64,000 nucleotides of DNA from WRDF01 sp031552235 (GTDB lineage Bacteria > Bacteroidota > Bacteroidia > Bacteroidales > Rikenellaceae), in assembly GCA_031552235.1 (NCBI GenBank), contig JAVBMR010000006.1, positions 1-64,000 of the forward strand, given 5' to 3'. A model generated the notes under the pieces. The model worked only from the letters and a program-made list of their open reading frames with translations. It was not told where the DNA came from and searched no databases. Below, one piece after another: positions 24,384 through 31,835 of the stretch (positions within the stretch are counted from its first letter, which is position 1; every line of letters starts with the position of its first letter). Both the position numbers and the translations under genes were made by a program.

Positions 24384-25889
24384 ATGGTACAGTGGCCTGA
24401 CAACATATGGCAAAAATTAGGAGAGGTGCTTGCATACGATCCAAAAGCCCCGTTGATATTCAGCAGCGGGCTTTTCCTGTTCCTTTTCGCGGGCTTCTCG
24501 CTGTTCTACGTGATGATGCGCCGGCAGACCATGCTGCGCATAGTCTATGTGACGCTGTTCTCGCTCTATTTCTACTACCTTTCGAGCGGGATATATTTCC
24601 TGGCGCTTCTATTTGTGGCCGCGACCGACTACTTCATAGGCCGCGCCCTCGGGCCGGACAGGCCTCGAAATACGCGGAGATGGCTCGTGGCGCTCAGTGT
24701 CGTCATAAACATCGGCCTGCTGTGCTATTTCAAGTACACGAATTTCTTCATAGGGCTTGTGAACGACGCCTCGGGGCAGCATATGTTCGATTTCAGGAAA
24801 ATATTCCTGCCTGTGGGCATATCGTTCTTCGTGTTCCAGTCGATGAGCTACACGATAGACCTTTACCGCCGCCGGTTCGAACCGTTACGTAACTGGCTGG
24901 ATTATGTGTTCTACCTCTCGTTTTTCCCCCAGCTCGTTGCCGGGCCTATAGTGCGCGCCCGCGACTTTATCCCCCAGATAAGGCAGAACCCTATCGTGGT
25001 TACGAGGGAGATGTTCGGGACGGGCATGTTCCTGATAGTGTCCGGGTTGTTCAAGAAGGCGATAATCTCCGATTATATCAGCCTCAACTTCGTCGACCGC
25101 ATATTCGATAACCCCACGCTTTATTCCGGTTTTGAGAACCTTATGGGGGTTTACGGATACGCAATGCAGATCTACTGCGACTTTTCCGGCTATTCCGACA
25201 TGGCCATCGGGATCGCCCTGCTGCTTGGATTCCGGTTCCCGAAGAACTTCGATTCGCCGTACAAGTCGGCGACGATCACGGAATTCTGGCGCAGGTGGCA
25301 TATCTCGCTGTCGAGCTGGCTCAAAGATTACCTTTATATCTCCCTGGGCGGCAACCGCAAAGGACACATTCGCACATATATAAACCTCATGCTTACGATG
25401 CTGCTCGGGGGCTTATGGCACGGGGCGTCGATGAAGTTCGTGCTGTGGGGCGGGCTGCACGGCATCTCACTGGCCCTACATAAGCTATCCATGTCGCTAT
25501 TCCCGAGGGCGTTCAAGCCCGAAGGCGCCGTAATGCCCCGTTGGAGGCGCGTGATAGGCATAATCGGGACATTCCACCTTGTTTGCTTCGGGTGGATATA
25601 CTTCAGGGCAAAGGATATGGCCACGGCGAAAGGCGTCCTGTCGCAGATATTCTCGGATTTCAATTTCGCGCTGATCCCCAGTGTGGTTTCGGGTTACGCC
25701 GCTGTATTCGGGCTGTTGGGCGTGGGATACGCGCTCCATTTCGTTTCGAACCGCACCGAGAACGCCGTCGCCGGGCGTGTCGTGCGCATGCCGCTTTGGG
25801 GCTTTGCCGTCATGGCAACCGCAATGATCTGGATCGTGATGCAGATAAAATCGTCGGGCATACAGCCGTTCATCTACTTCCAGTTTTAG
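24384..25889 (+). CDS. MBOAT family O-acyltransferase (AlgI/DltB-like)
   Basis: A 501-residue multi-pass membrane protein with about ten helices. Family motifs are LPVGISFFVFQSMSYTIDLYR near 150, FFPQLVAGPIVRARDFIPQ near 180, ITEFWRRWHISLSSWLKDYLY near 300 and GGLWHGASMKFVLWGGLHG near 340 with the catalytic His. Such proteins move acetyl groups across the membrane for O-acetylation of alginate, peptidoglycan or other polymers. It starts 20 bp after the second SGNH gene and closes the operon. Confidence 0.93.
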   Translation: MVQWPDNIWQKLGEVLAYDPKAPLIFSSGLFLFLFAGFSLFYVMMRRQTMLRIVYVTLFSLYFYYLSSGIYFLALLFVAATDYFIGRALGPDRPRNTRRWLVALSVVINIGLLCYFKYTNFFIGLVNDASGQHMFDFRKIFLPVGISFFVFQSMSYTIDLYRRRFEPLRNWLDYVFYLSFFPQLVAGPIVRARDFIPQIRQNPIVVTREMFGTGMFLIVSGLFKKAIISDYISLNFVDRIFDNPTLYSGFENLMGVYGYAMQIYCDFSGYSDMAIGIALLLGFRFPKNFDSPYKSATITEFWRRWHISLSSWLKDYLYISLGGNRKGHIRTYINLMLTMLLGGLWHGASMKFVLWGGLHGISLALHKLSMSLFPRAFKPEGAVMPRWRRVIGIIGTFHLVCFGWIYFRAKDMATAKGVLSQIFSDFNFALIPSVVSGYAAVFGLLGVGYALHFVSNRTENAVAGRVVRMPLWGFAVMATAMIWIVMQIKSSGIQPFIYFQF

Positions 25890-26059
25890 CTACCTTCTTC
25901 CCCATAAAATAACAGAACCATCCCCCCCTTAGGCTTGTCCTGTCCTTTTCGTCCCGATGCCAGCGGATGTGATGTATTTACCCGTGGACAAATGTCTTCA
26001 GGCACACAGAGAGAGCAGGAATGTTAGCTCGTACCGGAGCGTTGGGGAGTGAAATAACC

Positions 26060-26197
26060 TTGCGCTCTGTCTGTGTCGAGGCAGCGATCGCCCCATCCGG
26101 CCCTCTCCACCCTCCGCGCCGGATGGCGTTGGGCTGACGGCTCCTATGGAAGCCGGGAATATGCAACGAGCCTAAGGATAATACTGCGAAATAATAT
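26060..26197. repeat. Degenerate intergenic repeat next to the MITE-like element
   Basis: This contains CTGTGTCGAG, CCCTCCGCGCCGG-TGGC and GGGCTGA, in the same order as 35450-35565. The 550-bp gap between the MBOAT gene and exbD holds this block, a MITE-like element and a terminator; no gene is seen in it. Confidence 0.5.
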
Positions 26198-26391
26198 ATG
26201 CTTATCTGCAATATTGCCCCTATGGTGCAGTCTGCCGCCGGGGGTGGGTGTAAACGAGCCAACGGCGAGTAAAGCAGCCCGCCGCGTGGGGGCGGCGGCA
26301 GGCTGCCGGTGTCGCTGATGCGACACCGTAAGATTAATAATGACCTGTTTAAAATTCAGTGGTATTTTTGTGGATAAGCGTTAAATAATAA
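26198..26391. repeat. MITE-like element, family A, with terminal inverted repeats
   Basis: The left end reads ATGCTTATCTGCAATATTGC (26198). The right end, GGTATTTTTGTGGATAAGCG (26361-26380), is its imperfect inverse, matching 14 of 19 aligned bases. The interior has GTGCAGTCTGCCGCCGG, CAGCCCGCCGC and a GC-rich palindrome (GCCTGCCGCC type). The same pieces occur at 31600 and, inverted, at 42605-42847. No transposase frame is present. The right end runs into the terminator of the exb operon. Confidence 0.65.
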
Positions 26392-26422
26392 GCTCCGCGA
26401 CCCGAGGCCGCGGAGCTTATTA
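26387..26422 (-). terminator. Terminator of the exbB-exbD operon
   Basis: AATAATAAGCTCCGCG pairs with CGCGGAGCTTATTA around the loop ACCCGAGGC. The minus-strand read ends in a T-rich stretch. It sits 18 bp past the last stop. Confidence 0.85.
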
Positions 26423-26439
26423 TGAATGCTTCGGGGTAT

Positions 26440-26904
26440 TTATTCCGACTTGCTGGCAGCGTAGCTTATCTTCAAGGCATCGGCCTTTCTCAGCTGCTGC
26501 TTTATATCGGTAATCATACCCATAGTGGTAAACTTGTCCGCCCTGATGCTGACCGTCATCGATGCGCCCGCTTCACCGAGCTTTTCGCGCTCCGAAGCCA
26601 CGAAATCGAGTATCTGGGGCAGTTCCTGATAGCTGTCGTTCAACTGTACACGCGGAGCGGTACCGAATTGGGCCCTGAGTTCCGGCGTCGACGGTTCCCC
26701 GACGAGTATGTAGCTTACCAACTGTTTCTTTTCCAGTTTCTGCACTTCCGAAGCGGCCGGAAGCGTGAACTTTACCTTAGCGGTCATTTCCCTCATGGTG
26801 GTCGACACCATGAAGAAGAAAAGGATCATGAAGATCACGTCAGGCAACGATGCGGTAGAAATCTCTCCGACTTCCTTTCCGCCTTTCTTTTTCATTACAG
26901 CCAT
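26440..26904 (-). CDS. exbD: Biopolymer transport protein ExbD/TolR, second copy
   Basis: A 154-residue protein with a short cytoplasmic N-terminus and one membrane helix (DVIFMILFFFMVSTTMRE) near residues 24-41; the Asp there is the conserved proton-path residue. A periplasmic domain follows. ExbD works with ExbB to pass proton motive force to TonB. It is the last gene of the minus-strand set exbB, small membrane protein, exbD, exbD, with a terminator behind it. Confidence 0.9.
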   Translation of the reverse strand: MAVMKKKGGKEVGEISTASLPDVIFMILFFFMVSTTMREMTAKVKFTLPAASEVQKLEKKQLVSYILVGEPSTPELRAQFGTAPRVQLNDSYQELPQILDFVASEREKLGEAGASMTVSIRADKFTTMGMITDIKQQLRKADALKISYAASKSE

Positions 26905-26913
26905 ATCGTTCTC

Positions 26914-27489
26914 TTATTTTATTACGCGCGGTTCTGCTTCCGATATCGATATGGGAACTGCCAAGGCAATAGCGTCGCGCTGTTCCTGTATCGCAAGGTC
27001 GTTGTACGGTTTCTGGAAATATCGCCTTGACGCTTCATCCCTCAGTTCGTTGTAGACCTTCGTAAGCTCGTTCTGCACCGCGATGTAGGTTTCGTAGTTG
27101 GTACCCCTGTCGTTCTGCAGCGAGATAACCCCTTTGCTTACCCCGACCTTTCCGAGCAGTTCGATCTCCTTGACCTCAATCTCGGGCAGGTTCTCGTCAA
27201 GGGTACGGTTCAGGAGGAATTCCTTCGCCTTAAATCCCAGCTGCGGCAGATCTATTACCTCGTAGTTTGCCATGATTCGATTTTCCCTGTCGACGAAAAC
27301 GAGGAAAACATTGCGCTGTTTTACCTCCATTTCCTTATTCTGGTCCTCCTGATATGGAGGCAGTACCCTGTTGATACCGAAATCTTTGCTCATGGTAGTG
27401 GCAACGAGGAAGAATATGAGCAGCAGGAAGGCGATATCCGCCATCGAACCCGCATTGACCTCTTGTACTTTCCTTTTATTACCAGCCAT
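26914..27489 (-). CDS. exbD: Biopolymer transport protein ExbD/TolR, first copy
   Basis: A 191-residue protein. The signature VNAGSMADIAFLLLIFFLVATTM near residues 10-32 includes the membrane Asp. A longer periplasmic part follows (NRVLPPYQEDQ onwards). It pairs with a second ExbD nine bases downstream; two different ExbD subunits beside one ExbB are common in Bacteroidetes TonB systems and may form a mixed dimer. Confidence 0.9.
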   Translation of the reverse strand: MAGNKRKVQEVNAGSMADIAFLLLIFFLVATTMSKDFGINRVLPPYQEDQNKEMEVKQRNVFLVFVDRENRIMANYEVIDLPQLGFKAKEFLLNRTLDENLPEIEVKEIELLGKVGVSKGVISLQNDRGTNYETYIAVQNELTKVYNELRDEASRRYFQKPYNDLAIQEQRDAIALAVPISISEAEPRVIK

Positions 27490-27495
27490 AGTCTG

Positions 27496-27906
27496 TTATT
27501 TTAAACTATTGCGGATTTCGCCGTAAATGGTTATTGCTATTGTTGCGACCATTGCTATGTAGGTGGTGTAAAGGCTCGCATCCGTTACCCTGAGGCTGAA
27601 AGCGTCCGAGAACACTGTTTTGTCCGACAGCGTAATGGGTTCGGCGCTTGAGAAAGCGAACGTTATACCTACGATCACAACGACGATGCCTACTCCGATA
27701 AGCGATCTCATGGCCGCTTTCGGGTTTTGGGCGATATTCATGACGGGGAAAACGATGACAGACAGGACAGCCAGTGCCGTAAGGAAATATGTCCAGTACA
27801 GTATTATGCTGACCCCCGCATTATCCGGCATTGTGAATACCAATACCGTCAGCAGCAGGCTTATCGCGAGCAGGACGTATATCGTTAACGATAATATTTT
27901 TTTCAT
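27496..27906 (-). CDS. Small four-helix membrane protein of the exb operon
   Basis: A 136-residue hydrophobic protein with four likely membrane helices (LTIYVLLAISLLLTVLVF; VSIILYWTYFLTALAVLSVIVF; LIGVGIVVVIVGITFAF; YTTYIAMVATIAITIYG). I do not recognise a named family. Similar small genes accompany exbB and exbD in Bacteroidetes. It starts 9 bp after exbB and ends 6 bp before exbD, so it is likely an accessory part of the proton-driven complex. Confidence 0.75.
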   Translation of the reverse strand: MKKILSLTIYVLLAISLLLTVLVFTMPDNAGVSIILYWTYFLTALAVLSVIVFPVMNIAQNPKAAMRSLIGVGIVVVIVGITFAFSSAEPITLSDKTVFSDAFSLRVTDASLYTTYIAMVATIAITIYGEIRNSLK

Positions 27907-27915
27907 ACCGGCCTA

Positions 27916-28743
27916 TTACTTTTTACTTTTGTTATACTCTGTAAGTATGTCGATGAGCGTGATCGAGCTGTCTTCCATCGCGATAACGAGGCTGTCGATC
28001 TTCGAGAGGATGTAGTTATAGAAAAGCTGGAGGATGATAGCGGCGATAAGACCCATAAGGGTTGTAAGAAGGGCCACCTTGATACCACCTGCTACGAGTG
28101 TCGGGCTGATGTCGCCTGCCGCCTGGATGGCGTCGAAAGCGAAGATCATACCTACTACCGTACCCATGAACCCGAGCATCGGCGCAACGGCGATGAAGAG
28201 GCTGATCCAGGGAAGCCCTGTTTCCATGCGGCCCATCTGTACCGAACCATAGGAAACAACCGATTTTTCAACCGCGTCAAGACCTTCGTTGTAGCGGTCG
28301 AGGCCCTGGTAGAAGATGCTTGCCACGGGGCCGCGGGTATTGCGGCATACTTCCTTAGCTGCTTCGAGGCCGCCTTTTTTGATGGCGTCTTCAACCTGGC
28401 CAAGGAGTTTCTGCGTATTTGTGGTCGAGAGGTTGAGGTAGATGATCCTTTCGATAGCGATAGCCAGACCGAAGATAAGACACAACAGCGGGAGCATCAT
28501 CCAGAGTACGTCACCCTCGATAAATTTCTGCTTCAGCATCTGGTGCATCGTATCCCCTTCGATTTGTGTTTCGGGATTCAGCTCTGCGTCTGGTGCGGTG
28601 GTTTCCGGGGCTGCCTCTTCGGTAACCGTTTCTTCGGTCACTACCTCTTCGGTTGCTGTTGCGTCAGCTTCCTGTGCGTAAACATTTACAGTTGCGAAGC
28701 TAAGGCAGCCGGCTACTGCTAAAAGCATAAAAAGTTTTTTCAT
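27916..28743 (-). CDS. exbB: MotA/TolQ/ExbB proton channel protein
   Basis: A 275-residue protein. An N-terminal signal-like segment (MKKLFMLLAVAGCLSFATVNVYA) is followed by a Glu/Thr/Ala-rich stretch of about 40 residues. The ExbB core has three helices: VLWMMLPLLCLIFGLAIAIERIIYL; GLPWISLFIAVAPMLGFMGTVVGMI, the MotA/TolQ/ExbB signature; and VALLTTLMGLIAAIILQLFYNYIL. It forms the stator channel that powers TonB. It leads the minus-strand operon; the tRNA-Ser gene lies 61 bp upstream on the same strand. Confidence 0.92.
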   Translation of the reverse strand: MKKLFMLLAVAGCLSFATVNVYAQEADATATEEVVTEETVTEEAAPETTAPDAELNPETQIEGDTMHQMLKQKFIEGDVLWMMLPLLCLIFGLAIAIERIIYLNLSTTNTQKLLGQVEDAIKKGGLEAAKEVCRNTRGPVASIFYQGLDRYNEGLDAVEKSVVSYGSVQMGRMETGLPWISLFIAVAPMLGFMGTVVGMIFAFDAIQAAGDISPTLVAGGIKVALLTTLMGLIAAIILQLFYNYILSKIDSLVIAMEDSSITLIDILTEYNKSKK

Positions 28744-28804
28744 GGTTTTCGTTTAGATTAATTAGTACTTATTTTTTGAGTTTTTAAGATGTTTCGTTTT
28801 GTTG

Positions 28805-28892
28805 CGGAGAAAGCGGGATTCGAACCCACGATACCCTTTTGGAGTATACGCACTTTCCAGGCGCGCACCTTCAGCCACTCGGTCATTTCTCC
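28805..28892 (-). tRNA. tRNA-Ser (GGA anticodon)
   Basis: The minus strand gives an 88-nt cloverleaf. The acceptor stem pairs GGAGAAA with TTTCTCC, the D arm begins GACCGAGTGGCTGAAGG, and the anticodon loop carries GGA between CGCCT and AAGTG. A long class II variable arm and the T loop GGTTCGAATCC follow. CCA is not encoded. Its size and variable arm match serine tRNA. Confidence 0.93.
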
Positions 28893-29172
28893 TTCTTATC
28901 GCCATAAAGGGCGTTGTTCCCTCCGGTTTTTTGGCGGTCGGCGGTTGCCGCGAACGGCGAATCGCCAAAAAACGTCTGCGAAATATACGAATTTTTTGTA
29001 TTAATCCACACCCCCGGCATTATTTCAGGGGTTAAAAGTTCGCTTTAAGCGTTCTTTTTTGAGCTTTTTCTTGTTTTCGGCACTAAAAAGGCGGCGGAAA
29101 CCAGGTTTAAATGGGGGCTATGCCGGACAAACTATTGCGCCTGCCGCCTGTCGCCCTGTCGCCCGGTGGCTT
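28893..29172. other. Gene-free stretch between tRNA-Ser and rsmG
   Basis: I see no gene here. A GC-rich palindromic piece (TTTTTTGGCGGTCGGCGG, then GCCGCGAACGGCGAATCGCCAAAAAA) at about 28928-28972 forms an imperfect hairpin ending in A/T runs. It could act as a terminator of rsmG or as promoter-side structure for the tRNA. Confidence 0.35.
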
Positions 29173-29793
29173 TCATCGGGGAAGCCAGATCACTTTTTTC
29201 GTTTCGAAGAAATCGTCTTCGAACAGGCCGCTTATGTCGAATATTTCATGTCTTTTGCCGGCGGCGGCGAGTTCTTCGGTCAGGTCGCCGCCTTTGAGGC
29301 ACAGCATGCCGTTGGCGAGGCCGCCTTTTTTGCCCGGGGTAAGCTTGTCCCACACCCAACTGACGAGCGCCGAGGTTTCAGCCACCGCCCGGGTAACGGC
29401 ATAATCGAATTTGCCAGGGACGCTTTCGGCGCGGACGTTGAGCGGCTGTACATTGGTGAGGCCCAGTGTTTTGGCGACCTCGGCGACGACCAGTATCTTT
29501 TTGCCTATGGAGTCGGTCAGGACGAACTGCGCGTCTGGGAACATGATCGCCAGCGGGATGCCGGGGAACCCTCCGCCCGTGCCGATATCCATTATCCGCG
29601 CACCCTTGCCGAAAGGGCAGGCCTTCGCTATCGCGAGCGAATGGAGTACGTGGCGCGTGTGGAAATGCTCCATGTCCTTGCGCGAGATCACGTTTATTTT
29701 AGCGTTCCAGTCTGCGTACAGTGCGCCGAGGGCGGCGAATTGCTCCCGTTGCCGGCCGGTAATGTCCGGAAAATATTGCTCGATTATATCCAC
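29173..29793 (-). CDS. rsmG: 16S rRNA (guanine-N7) methyltransferase RsmG
   Basis: A 206-residue SAM-dependent enzyme that methylates G527 of 16S rRNA (E. coli numbering). The Rossmann motif IMDIGTGGGFPGIPLAIMF lies near 69-87; the N-terminal NAKINVISRKD and VTRAVAE are typical of GidB/RsmG. No ATG gives a sensible N-terminus, while a GTG at 29793 gives VDIIEQYFPDITGRQ, the expected length, and sits 5 bp after the sigma factor stop. Longer readings into upstream sequence overlap the sigma gene. Confidence 0.92.
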   Translation of the reverse strand: MDIIEQYFPDITGRQREQFAALGALYADWNAKINVISRKDMEHFHTRHVLHSLAIAKACPFGKGARIMDIGTGGGFPGIPLAIMFPDAQFVLTDSIGKKILVVAEVAKTLGLTNVQPLNVRAESVPGKFDYAVTRAVAETSALVSWVWDKLTPGKKGGLANGMLCLKGGDLTEELAAAGKRHEIFDISGLFEDDFFETKKVIWLPR

Positions 29794-29798
29794 GGTGG

Positions 29799-30380
29799 TT
29801 ATGGAATTATGTCGGAATTTTCGATAATGTAGCGGCACAGCTGTTCGCGTGCCCTGTGTATCTGGGTCTTCACGGTCCCCAGCGGAAGCCCGAGCTCTTT
29901 CGCGATCTCCTCGTATGAATAATCCTTGAAGAAACGCAGCTCGATAAGGCGGCGGTAACGCGGCGTCATCTTCGCCATATACTGGTCGAGTTGGGTGCGC
30001 TGCTGGCTGTTTATGTAGCTCTCTTCCGGGGTTGGGGCTTCGGCCGACGGAGTCATTCCCGACCCTCCCGTCAGGCTGTCGATCGAGATATCGTCGCGCC
30101 GCTTGCGGGTGTAGTCGATGAATGTGTTGCGGGCTATTGTGTAGACCCACTGGCCAAACGTAAACTTGGGGTTGTAGCTGTCGAGCTTGAGGTAGACCTT
30201 CACAAAAGTTTCCTGAAGCAGGTCGTCGGCGTCGTCGCGGCTGCCGGTGCGCTGCACATAGAGCTGGAATATGGACTCCCGGTAGCGTTTGAAAAGGTGC
30301 TCGAAAGCCATGTCGTCGCCCCCGAGGCTCATTTCTATAAGCTCCTGGTCGGTCGAAACGATATATTTTTCTATCGCCAT
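29799..30380 (-). CDS. ECF-type RNA polymerase sigma factor
   Basis: A 193-residue sigma-70 family protein. Region 2 (AFEHLFKRYRESIFQLYVQ, DADDLLQETFVKVYLKL, GQWVYTIARNTFIDYTRKRR) binds the -10 element and polymerase. Region 4 (LIELRFFKDYSYEEIAKELG, GTVKTQIHRAREQL) is the helix-turn-helix for the -35 element. The linker of about 25 residues is Thr/Ser/Pro-rich. It overlaps the upstream glycosyltransferase by 10 bp. No anti-sigma gene is adjacent; rsmG follows instead. Several Bacteroidetes genomes keep such a sigma in a housekeeping cluster. Confidence 0.93.
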   Translation of the reverse strand: MAIEKYIVSTDQELIEMSLGGDDMAFEHLFKRYRESIFQLYVQRTGSRDDADDLLQETFVKVYLKLDSYNPKFTFGQWVYTIARNTFIDYTRKRRDDISIDSLTGGSGMTPSAEAPTPEESYINSQQRTQLDQYMAKMTPRYRRLIELRFFKDYSYEEIAKELGLPLGTVKTQIHRAREQLCRYIIENSDIIP

Positions 30381-31534
30381 ACTCCGGGGGCCGGGCGCAC
30401 CAGCCGGTACAGGTAGTTAGCGATATCGCTCACGGGCGAATAGATGTCGTAGAGCATGAGAGCCCATCCGAGTTTGCGTTCGTTAAGGCGGCGGCGTACG
30501 CGCCACATGGCAAACCGCACGATGGCGAGCCTGAGGAGGAACAACCCGGCGGCGGCCATTTGTATCTCGAACGGCATGATGATAATAGCCGTAATGGTCG
30601 TTACGAAAAACAGGAGCCGGCTTCCGCTCTCCCATTCGCGGGAATTCTTGGCGTAATCGGGGTAGAAACGGAAAGTCGATGCGTAGAATCTCTGGCGTTC
30701 GCGCCACCACGAGAGGTCGCCCTGCGGGATCTGCCTCATTGTGGCGTGGGGATTAAGGACAATGCTCGTGTTTTTCGCCGTGGCTATGCGGCCCATGAAC
30801 AGGTCGTCCTCGCCCATGTTCATGTTGAGGTGGTCGAAGCCCTTGTGCGAGAAGTAGATATCCCTTGTAAAGCCCAGATTGTGGATGATGCCCCGGAATG
30901 GCTTGCCTTTTATCGCCGACGAAAGGTACCGCACCGACATCATGAACCTGCTCGAACGCATCACTTTGTTGGCGAAGCCTTTGCGCTGTTCGATGCCGCA
31001 GTAGGCTATCAAAACCTCGCCCGTCGTGAAGCCCCTCGCCATGCATTCGAGCCATTTGTCCGACGCGGGCATGGCGTCGGTGGTGGTCATCACGATATTT
31101 TCATACGAGGCCGCCTTGATCCCCACGTTGTAGGCCATTTTGTTGCTTATCGGGAAGCGCCTGTCCTCGTCTATTTTCGTCGCCGTGAGGTTTGGGTAAC
31201 GGTGTTTGAGTATCTCCAGTTCGTCGAGGAAATCGGCGTCGGCCCCCACGGTCACGAGTACGACTTCGAACCTTCCGAATTTCTGCTTCATCAGCCGCGG
31301 AAGCACGTTCTCGACATACCAGCTGTCTTCGCCCATTACCACCACGACCGATATTCCGTCTATCTCCCGCTTCGGCCCGCGGGCCTTGTTGCGAAACTTC
31401 GGGATGCCGGAATACCGCCCCAGATAATAGAAAAGCTGCACGGCGAAAAGCCCGAGTACCACAGCCATAAGCAGCAACCCCCACACCCCGTATTGCGCGG
31501 CAAGCTTTTCATATGTGTCAAGGATGGTCTGCAT
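30371..31534 (-). CDS. Membrane-bound family 2 glycosyltransferase
   Basis: A 387-residue enzyme. An N-terminal membrane helix (GVWGLLLMAVVLGLFAVQLFYYL) is followed by a GT-A fold: ISVVVVMGEDSWYVENVLP, VVLVTVGADADFLDEL, then TTTDAMPASDKWLECM in place of the usual DxD region, and GEDDLFMGRIA near 245. A C-terminal pair of helices (LLFFVTTITAIIIMPFEIQMAAAGLFLL) follows. The sugar and acceptor are unknown. It is the first gene of an operon with the sigma factor. ATG 31534 follows a promoter box at 31559. Confidence 0.82.
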   Translation of the reverse strand: MQTILDTYEKLAAQYGVWGLLLMAVVLGLFAVQLFYYLGRYSGIPKFRNKARGPKREIDGISVVVVMGEDSWYVENVLPRLMKQKFGRFEVVLVTVGADADFLDELEILKHRYPNLTATKIDEDRRFPISNKMAYNVGIKAASYENIVMTTTDAMPASDKWLECMARGFTTGEVLIAYCGIEQRKGFANKVMRSSRFMMSVRYLSSAIKGKPFRGIIHNLGFTRDIYFSHKGFDHLNMNMGEDDLFMGRIATAKNTSIVLNPHATMRQIPQGDLSWWRERQRFYASTFRFYPDYAKNSREWESGSRLLFFVTTITAIIIMPFEIQMAAAGLFLLRLAIVRFAMWRVRRRLNERKLGWALMLYDIYSPVSDIANYLYRLVRPAPGVWR

Positions 31535-31558
31535 CGGCCGTGAGAAAAAAGTTACCCG

Positions 31559-31566
31559 CAAAGGTA
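31559..31566 (-). promoter_or_regulatory. -7 promoter box of the glycosyltransferase-sigma-rsmG operon
   Basis: Read on the minus strand this is TACCTTTG, a perfect TAnnTTTG box, giving a leader of about 20 nt before ATG 31534. Confidence 0.55.
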
Positions 31567-31599
31567 ACAACTCCGATTGGAAAACGCTAACGGCCGGTA

Positions 31600-31740
31600 T
31601 TATTTTTAACGCTTATCTGCGAAGAATGTCATCTGTCTGGCAGCCTGCCGCCGCCGGAGGGCGTGAACAAGCCTCAGGCGCGTTGAGCAGCCCGCCGCAT
31701 TGGGGCGGCGGCAGGCTGCCGGTCGCTGTCGCGACACGCC
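31600..31740. repeat. MITE-like family A copy, one end visible
   Basis: TTTTTAACGCTTATCTGCGA (31604-31623) is the terminal motif. The interior CCTGCCGCCGCCGG, GTGAAC-AAGCC, GAGCAGCCCGCCGC and GGGGCGGCGGCAGGCTGCC follows the same order as 26230-26325. The right end is replaced by the shared block at 31722-31782. Confidence 0.6.
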
Positions 31741-31782
31741 TAACGTTCGTCGGACAGAAATATGTCTCGGCTTATTTTAGTC
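31722..31782. repeat. Dispersed block E, copy at the tgt promoter region
   Basis: GTCGCGACACGCCTAACG, then CGTCGGACA and ATGTCTCGGCTTATTTTAGT match the reverse complement of 55798-55850 almost base for base. The last 20 bases also occur at 3933-3952. Confidence 0.6.
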
Positions 31783-31822
31783 TCAGTTGGCTGTTACTCG
31801 CAAAAACCATAGATTATTTTTC

Positions 31823-31830
31823 TATCTTTG
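31823..31830 (+). promoter_or_regulatory. -7 promoter box of tgt
   Basis: TATCTTTG is a perfect TAnnTTTG box ending five bases before the tgt ATG, so the mRNA should be leaderless or nearly so. Confidence 0.55.
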
Positions 31831-31835
31831 CGTCC

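Noticed and set aside
29173..30150. rsmG as a longer 325-residue protein
   Set aside because: The extra N-terminus is an out-of-frame reading of the sigma factor gene. RsmG family length and the GTG at 29793 favour the short form.
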